In this document: positions 58,801 to 64,000 of the stretch, piece after piece
Numbering within the stretch: the first letter of the stretch is position 1
Layout: each line of letters begins with the position of its first letter
Assembly: GCA_029339195.1 (NCBI GenBank)
Contig: JAPTJF010000098.1
Span: 62,001 to 126,000, forward strand
Direction of reading: 5' to 3'
Source: Micractinium sp. NFX-FRZ
Lineage: Eukaryota > Chlorophyta > Trebouxiophyceae > Chlorellales > Chlorellaceae
DNA length: 64,000 bases
The notes under the pieces: model-generated
The model's database searches: none
Seen by the model: only the letters and a program-made list of their open reading frames with translations
Told to the model about the DNA's origin: nothing
Made by a program: the position numbers and the translations under genes

Positions 58801-60237
58801 CTGCAGTGGCAGCCTCGAGGGCCTCGCTCCCCAGGCTGCCACAGTGGCTGGCTCTGTGCTGGAGGCCGGAGTGCTGGCAGACGCAGCTGCCGCCGCCAGC
58901 GATGTGCTGCAGGCAGCGGGTGCCGCCCTGGCTGCAGCGGGGGCAAAGCTGGTCCCCGGGGTGCCGCCCCCGGCCGGCGGGCGCAAGATGCTTCAGACGG
59001 CCCCGGGTGCGGGCTGGGCCGGGCGGGGCAGCCGCTGCGGGCGAGGAATTGGCGGTGGACCACCGGTGCTGCTGCTGCTGTTGCTGCATATATTTACTGC
59101 GCTGCCGGAACAGAATGTCACATCAGAAGGCCGAATCTGTGGGCACACGTTGTGCGGCTGCTGGGCACCAGCAGCACCTCCCTGCCTTGGGGTGCCAGTG
59201 CAGCCCCACCCCGGCCCTCACATCACCCCGCCCACCCTGCGCCCCCCGCGTGCTGCAGCGCCAGCCCCAGAGGCTGCCGCCGCCCAGGCGTCCCCCCCTG
59301 GTGGCGTGCCGGCCGCAATTGCTGCTGGCACTCAGGTGAGGCACAGGGAGGCACCAGCACGCTGACGCCGCTGGGTGCCAAGGTGCCCCCGCGATTTGGC
59401 AGCCCTGGTGTCCTGGGTTGTACTGCCCAGGACACGCGGGGGTGGCCAATCATTGCCGGGGTGATTAATGAATGGGTAATCAGCTATGGACACGGACTTC
59501 CTTCCCATGACATGTGGGAGCTCTCCATGTGCCACCCGCTTGCCTCGCCCTGCAATTCAGCTAATTCACCTCGTCCTGGCACCCTCCTGGCTGGGCTCCC
59601 AACACTTACAGGAGGCTGTGGAGGGCGTCCAAACCGCCACCAACGCCACAACGGCGGCTGTGCAAGGCGCCGCAGGCGTGGCCGCCACCGTGGTCGACGC
59701 CGCCACCAACGCCACGCTGGCAGCCGTGCAGAGCGGGGCGCAGGTGGGCGCATGCGGCCAGCCTTCCCTCCGGGCGGGGTGCATGCTCAGGTGGTTGGGC
59801 GGGGAGAGAGGTGCTCTGGAGGGCTGAAGCGGCTGCCAGGCTGGCGGTCCGCCTGCAGCTGCCATATCCGCCCAGCACTCTTGGCACACCAACAGCCTGG
59901 CGCCTGCCGCGCCCCGCTGCTGCCGCATGTGTGTGCGCTGGCCGGCGGCCGTCTGGGCTGTGCACTGCCGCTGCAGCACCGGCAATTCTATCGCACGTCC
60001 CACCGGCAGGCCACGTCGGGCGCTGCAGAGGCCTAGGGTGTGGTACTGCCAGTGTCCCGTGATACTGTCCCCAGCCGCCGGCCCCCGGCGCACCGCACAT
60101 TCACCAACCCACACCCACACCACTCCTCCTGCCCCCTCTGCATCGGCTGCCTGCTGCCCGCCTGCCTGCAGCTTGCGCAGGGCGTTCAGGAGCTGGTTGA
60201 CGTGGTTCGCGCTGTGGGTGCTGTGGTTGGCGGCTAG
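55256..60237 (+). CDS. Predicted secreted Ala-rich helical protein with repeated R-x-L/M-L-Q motifs, 673 aa
   Basis: Function unknown. Twelve exons keep frame: 55256-55685, 55938-56018, 56163-56548, 56911-56992, 57369-57450, 57765-57871, 58008-58321, 58533-58597, 58807-59006, 59259-59335, 59612-59743, 60172-60237. Residues 1 to about 30 are a classic signal peptide (basic start, WALALLLLLLATGAHT). The body is Ala/Val-rich amphipathic helix with scattered Pro-rich linkers and candidate N-glycosylation sites (ENAT, LNAT, TNAT twice, ANGT). Short segments repeat loosely (VADVAVTVADAVGDA; ATNATTAAVQ/ATNATLAAVQ). Five sites resemble the RRLLQ-type motif common in algal secreted proteins: RRLQ, SRSLLQ, RRMLAAQ, RRSLLQ and GRKMLQ. 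The C-terminus ends in a helix plus VVGG without a clear GPI signal. Cell-wall or matrix location is inferred only. Confidence 0.7.
55718..55850. repeat. (TGCC)n microsatellite with internal duplication
   Basis: Blocks of 4-8 TGCC units separated by two copies of CCAGAGCATC, within intron 1 of the secreted-protein gene. It produces long but meaningless open frames of Leu-Pro-Ala-Cys. Confidence 0.95.
56796..56975 (+). repeat. Exon-edge echo in secreted-protein gene (exon interior)
   Basis: GATGAGGTGGCGGCACTGCT in exon 56911-56992 has a copy, GATGAGGCGGCGGCACTGCC, about 148 bp upstream in the intron (from 56803). Confidence 0.85.
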
Positions 60238-61369
60238 ATGGCCTAGATGCCACGGCTGCATACCTTCCATGCGCAGGCGCTGAGGGCCGCTTACGCCGCG
60301 CTCCTGAGCTCCAGGCAGCGGCTGCAGCAGCACCTGCATGTGCCTGAGGCGGCCCTCCCCACCGCCTCAGGCTCTCGGTCATGCCTGACTAGAGTCACCC
60401 CCGGGAGGCCATGGGGCCGCCCATCAGGCGCAGCAAGCCAGTGGGTTCCCTGGCAGTGTGCGCCGTTTTCAGGGGGGTCGCGGTGCTGCATGTGCCGTTG
60501 TGATGACTGCTGCTGGATGTGTACAGAAGGAGTCAGCTTTGAATACAGGCGGTGCATGGGTGGCCAGGGGTGGCGGGCGGTGGCCGGCCGGATGAAGCTG
60601 TGCCCCTGCTGCTGGTGTGCCGTGCCACCCTGCTGCCTCCACAGCAGATCGGGGATGCAATTGGATGCACCCAATGACAGTATACACGCCACAGCTGGTT
60701 TTCGATTTTGGCTACAAGCGGGCGGCAGGGGTGCTTGGTGCCATTCAACCCCCCAGGTGGCAGCGACTGTCGCTGCCTGCCAGCGGTGCTGTGTGCCTTG
60801 CATCATGCCGGTGATGCAGTGCTTGTGCAACCCTTCTGGTTCAGGTAGTTGCACACACCTCCTTTGCATCGAATCTGCAAACACACACGTTTGGCACGTA
60901 AACCCTAGCAGTCCCAACCAGTGGGAGGAGGGGCTCCACTCTGGAGGGGGGGTGGCTCCACTCCCTCTCGACTACACAGGTCATCACACGGTGTTATCGA
61001 CCGCCTCCTCAGTCTCGGGCCCAAGAACCCGGGACGAGCTGCATTTCTTTGGTTGTCATAGTGGTAATTCATCGCGTGAAATCCAGTCCTGGCCCCGCAA
61101 TTTAGCGTACTTCCCTGCCCGTCCACGCGCTTCCGTGCCCGTTCGTGGCAACGAACGCTCACAAGCAAGCTTTCATCCAACGCCAAGCCGCTTGTGGGCA
61201 CACCTGTGGCTTCAGGGCGGTGTCCCACATTGCCAAGCACGCTTGCTGAGTGAGAGGGCTCTGGCGAAGACCCTTTTTTCTCCGCTGCAGCCGCAGCTGT
61301 GGGCGGTCCGGCCAGGACGCTGTCACTCATAGTTGGCTTGGGAGAACGGTGGCTGGGTCCGCCAGCGCG
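60238..61369. other. 1.1-kb intergenic region
   Basis: No recognised gene. A 361-codon frame is open at 60247-61332 but has irregular composition, no homology I can see and no splice-consistent structure. A less GC-rich patch at about 60990-61130 may belong to the promoter of the LRR gene. Confidence 0.45.
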
Positions 61370-63781
61370 ATGTGGCGGCACCGCCCAGGGCTAGCGCCGC
61401 CGCCGCCGCCGGCCGCAGTTCTGTGGACCGTCGCCCTGGCGGTGCTGCTGCTTGCACCCATCGCCGGTGCAGCCCTGCTGTCGGAAGGTGGGCATGAGGG
61501 TGTGGGCAGTGCAGCAGCAGCAGCAGCTTGCTGCATGCTTTGTGTGCACTGTGGGGCGTGCGTGGGCCTCTGCCCGCGTGCCCTGCTGCCGTGTCAGCGG
61601 GCTCCTGCCGCCGCCACCGCCGCCATGCACGTGCGGTCGGAGCTGCAGATATGACAGGCGCGCCGCCAACCCAAAGTTTCTGAACTCCTTCCTTCGCTTA
61701 CCACCTGTGCTGGCCGCCCTGCAGAAGTGATCTTACAGCGCCTCAGGCAGGCGGTGATCCGTGCGGGGTGGAGGGCGGGCGCAGCGTGGGCAGCAGGCGA
61801 CCCCTCGCCCCACTGCACGTGGGATGGGGTGGCGTGCGATGAGGAGCAGAGAGTAACCCAGCTGTGAGATACCATCCCCAGCAGCCCACAAGGCTGCCCT
61901 GCTGCCGCCGCCCTGCCACCGCCGCCCCACCCAGGCGCACGCCCGCCACTGTGCATGCCCGCCGTCAGCCACACCACCCGTGCTGTGCCACGCTGTGCCA
62001 CGCCGCCATGCCGTGGCGCCTCGGCGAGGCGCGCTGCCCCACTTGCTGACTTGCCCCTCCCCTGACTCCCCAACCAACCCTCTGCAGGCGGCTTTGGAAT
62101 CGCAACCGTGGCGCCTTCTTGCCGGGGCCTGCACTGCAGGCACCGGTTATGGGGACTGCAGCCGCCCCATCCCTGGGGCCTCCGCCCTCCGCCTCTGCAG
62201 CAGACGACCTGCTCCTGCCAGAGCTGGCCCAGCTGCAGCACTTGGAGCTGCTGGTGCTCATCAATTACATCTCTGGGGGGCAGCCGTTCCAGGCCCTGCC
62301 TGCGCAGTGGGTGCAGCCGGGCGCGTTCCCCCGCCTTGTGGAGTGAGTGGGGGGATGGGGGCTGACGGGGGCACGGGGCGGTGCTGGGCGGTGCTGTGCT
62401 GTGCTGCTCTGTGCTTGGGAGGGGTGTGGCCCTCGCACACGCCGCCTGCACCGTGGGGTTGCAGAGGCCGCGCGGCGCTGTGCTGTGCTGTGCTGTGCTG
62501 TGCTGTGCTGTGCTGTGCTGCGTGCCTGCGCGGAGTGCGTGCGCAGCGCCCGCGCCGACGCTGTTCCCCGTGCGCTGCCGAGCCCCCCGCCCCTTGCTGC
62601 CGCTGCATAGACCGCAATACCCAGTGTGTGTGTGCGTGTGTCCACTGCTTCCACAGCACACCAGAGAGTGATTGCGTGTCGAGCCTCGCACCCTGTGGCC
62701 TCCGCTGCGTGCAGGCTGAAGGTGACGTACGCCATGCTTGCTCCTAGCCAGCCGCCTCCGCCGGGCAGCCCGCCTCACCCTCTGCCAGACATCCCAGCGG
62801 GGGCGCTGCCTCTGCTGGAGACGCTTGAACTGGGGCTGGGCGGGCCGTCAATTCTGCCAGCCAGCTGGGGCAGCAGCCCTGATGTGCTCCCCTCCCTCAC
62901 CAGCCTGTCCCTGACCCTGCGGAGGGTGGAGGGCACGCTGCCGGCGGCGTGGGCACACGGCTTCCGCTCCCTGCGCACCCTCATGCTCAGGCAGGACACG
63001 CAGCATGGGCAGCAGGGGCAGCAGCAGGGGCAGCAGCAGGGGGAGCAGCAGGGGGAGCAGCAGGGGGGCCAGCAGCAGGGCGGGCAGCAGCAGCAGGGGG
63101 AGCAGCAGGAGGGGCAGCAGGCGCTGGCAGCTGCCGCGCCAGCAGCAGCAGCCGGCCCGCCTGGCAGCACCCTGCAGGGCGGCGGCGGCGGCGGCGGTGC
63201 TGCCGGCGGCGGCAGCACGGAGCGGGCAGCGACGAAAGGGCGTGCGCTGGGCGAGGCAGCGGCAGCGGCAGCTAAAGCGGCGGCACCGGTGGGCGAGGGG
63301 ATGCAGCTGCCGCCGCTGTGGGCCGAGGGGTTCCCCAATCTAGGGTCCCTCATCCTTGTGCTGCCCCATCTGACAGGCCCCTTCCCCACATCATGGGATG
63401 CCGGGGGCTTCCCGCTGCTGGACGAACTGTGAGCCTGCACACCCCTGCTTGCCGCCGGCTTGCTTGGGTTGTGCGCATGCACCTGCGCCGCATGCTCCGC
63501 AGCACACTCGAGCCGCATGCCCCACCGTGCGCCAGCTGCCTCTCCTCACCCGGCCGCCGCCGTCAGCACGCTGCCCTGCATCTGCCGCCGCCTCGAGAGC
63601 CCTGCATGCTGTGCTCTGCACGCTGTGCCTCAGCTTGGCAGCAGCCTTGGCTTCGCCCAGCAAACTGGCGCCTGTATGTGTGTGCGTGTGTGGCTGCTGC
63701 AGGCGGATCACGGACTCTCAACTGACGGGGAGCCTGCCGGCCCACATCTTTGACTCGCACCCGCAGCTCAGCCGCCTCTCG
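61370..63781 (+). CDS. Secreted or membrane leucine-rich-repeat protein, N-terminal part (continues past window)
   Basis: Exons in phase: 61370-61487, 61725-61863, 62088-62342, 62715-63428, 63703-63781, then beyond the window (the last exon ends at a GTGCGT donor and no later exon was identified). Residues 1 to about 37 form a signal peptide (AVLWTVALAVLLLAPIAGAAL). Exon 2 carries an LRR N-terminal cap of the plant type: SPHCTWDGVACDEEQRVTQL. LRR units follow: ELAQLQHLELLVL, LPLLETLELGLGG, LPSLTSLSLTLRRVEGTLPA, FPNLGSLILVLPHLTGPFP and ITDSQLTGSLPAHIF. These L-x-G-x-(L/F)P units are typical of plant receptor-like proteins. Exon 4 has a Gln/Gly insert built on GQQ/EQQ units (63004-63120) and a Gly run between LRRs. 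Whether a kinase or membrane anchor follows is not visible. Confidence 0.8.
62477..62521. repeat. (GCTGT)n pentanucleotide repeat in an LRR-gene intron
   Basis: About nine consecutive GCTGT units between exons 62088-62342 and 62715-63428. Confidence 0.93.
63004..63120 (+). repeat. GQQ/EQQ coding repeat between LRRs
   Basis: Trinucleotide-derived GGGCAGCAG/GAGCAGCAG units in frame give an approximately 39-residue Gln/Gly-rich insert in the LRR protein. Confidence 0.93.
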
Positions 63782-64000
63782 GTGCGTGCCACTTCTGGCT
63801 GACTTCCTCCCACACACACGCACTGCCTGCGCTTAGGTCCCGCCCCCTGTCGAGCAGCAACCTGGGAGGGGGCTGAGCAGGCAGCTCCCGTGTGTGTGTC
63901 CGTGTGTTGCAGCAGCCGGGGGCTGGCTGGCTGGCTGGCTGCTTCTTCATAATAGGGCCCATGCGCTGCCCCCCACCCCCCCCCATGCCCGCCTCTTGTG
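63782..64000. other. Intron of the LRR gene at the right edge
   Basis: Begins with a GTGCGT donor. Contains GT/CA-rich runs, a (GCTG) run at 63917-63940 and a C-run near 63970-63983. No exon recognised. Confidence 0.55.

Noticed and set aside
58699..60036. 445-codon open frame on the + strand
   Set aside because: Out of phase with the spliced secreted-protein gene, Cys/Arg/His-rich and without recognisable domains; typical of GC-rich shadow frames.
60247..61332. 361-codon frame between the secreted-protein and LRR genes
   Set aside because: No domain, irregular composition and no splice or start context; kept only as unassigned intergenic sequence.

Overview
The window is nuclear DNA of an intron-dense, very GC-rich eukaryote, most likely a chlorophyte green alga of the Chlorella/Coccomyxa kind. 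Evidence: introns of about 60-500 bp every 50-200 bp of coding sequence, TGTAA poly(A)-type signals after most genes, plant-type protein families (SABRE/KIP, chloroplast AAED1-like PRXL2, plant LACS, NDT-type NAD carrier), and a predicted selenoprotein with a SECIS element, a trait of green algae that land plants lack. Lineage is inferred; nothing here names the species.

Layout, left to right: (1) 70-10860 (+), 3' part of a SABRE/KIP/Fmp27-family bridge-like lipid-transfer protein; (2) 11689-16251 (+), ribonucleotide reductase small subunit; (3) 16972-20142 (-), F-box/leucine-rich-repeat protein; (4) 20354-21832 (+), chloroplast PRXL2/SelU-like thioredoxin-fold protein whose CxxC is UxxC (in-frame TGA), with a SECIS-like hairpin at 22043-22135; (5) 22491-27761 (-), DUF3754 membrane protein; (6) 28527-29553 (+), 102-aa coiled-coil protein; (7) 30365-38473 (-), long-chain acyl-CoA synthetase; (8) 40394-44262 (-), six-unit polyubiquitin gene with two introns in every unit; (9) 44853-49274 (-), mitochondrial-carrier-family NAD transporter; (10) 49614-54844 (+), membrane-anchored class V aminotransferase; (11) 55256-60237 (+), secreted Ala-rich helical protein; (12) 61370 to the right edge (+), extracellular LRR protein. 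Exon structures were rebuilt by hand from splice sites and reading phase. All except gene 3 (one unresolved junction) keep frame from first to last exon.

These are mostly independent housekeeping genes and no operon logic applies. Genes 3/4, 5/6 and 9/10 are divergent pairs with short shared promoters. Genes 2/3 and 4/5 converge, and the 3' UTRs of 4 and 5 probably overlap.

Two things stand out. First, gene 4 looks like a complete selenoprotein gene: a UGA at the catalytic Cys position plus a SECIS-like hairpin about 210 bp after the stop. Second, in at least eight genes the edge of an exon together with its splice site is repeated once or twice in the neighbouring intron, 70-220 bp away ('exon-edge echoes'). 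In the selenoprotein gene three copies of the redox-motif exon start exist; two carry TGA and one carries TGC. GC-AG introns are also unusually common (9 of about 128).
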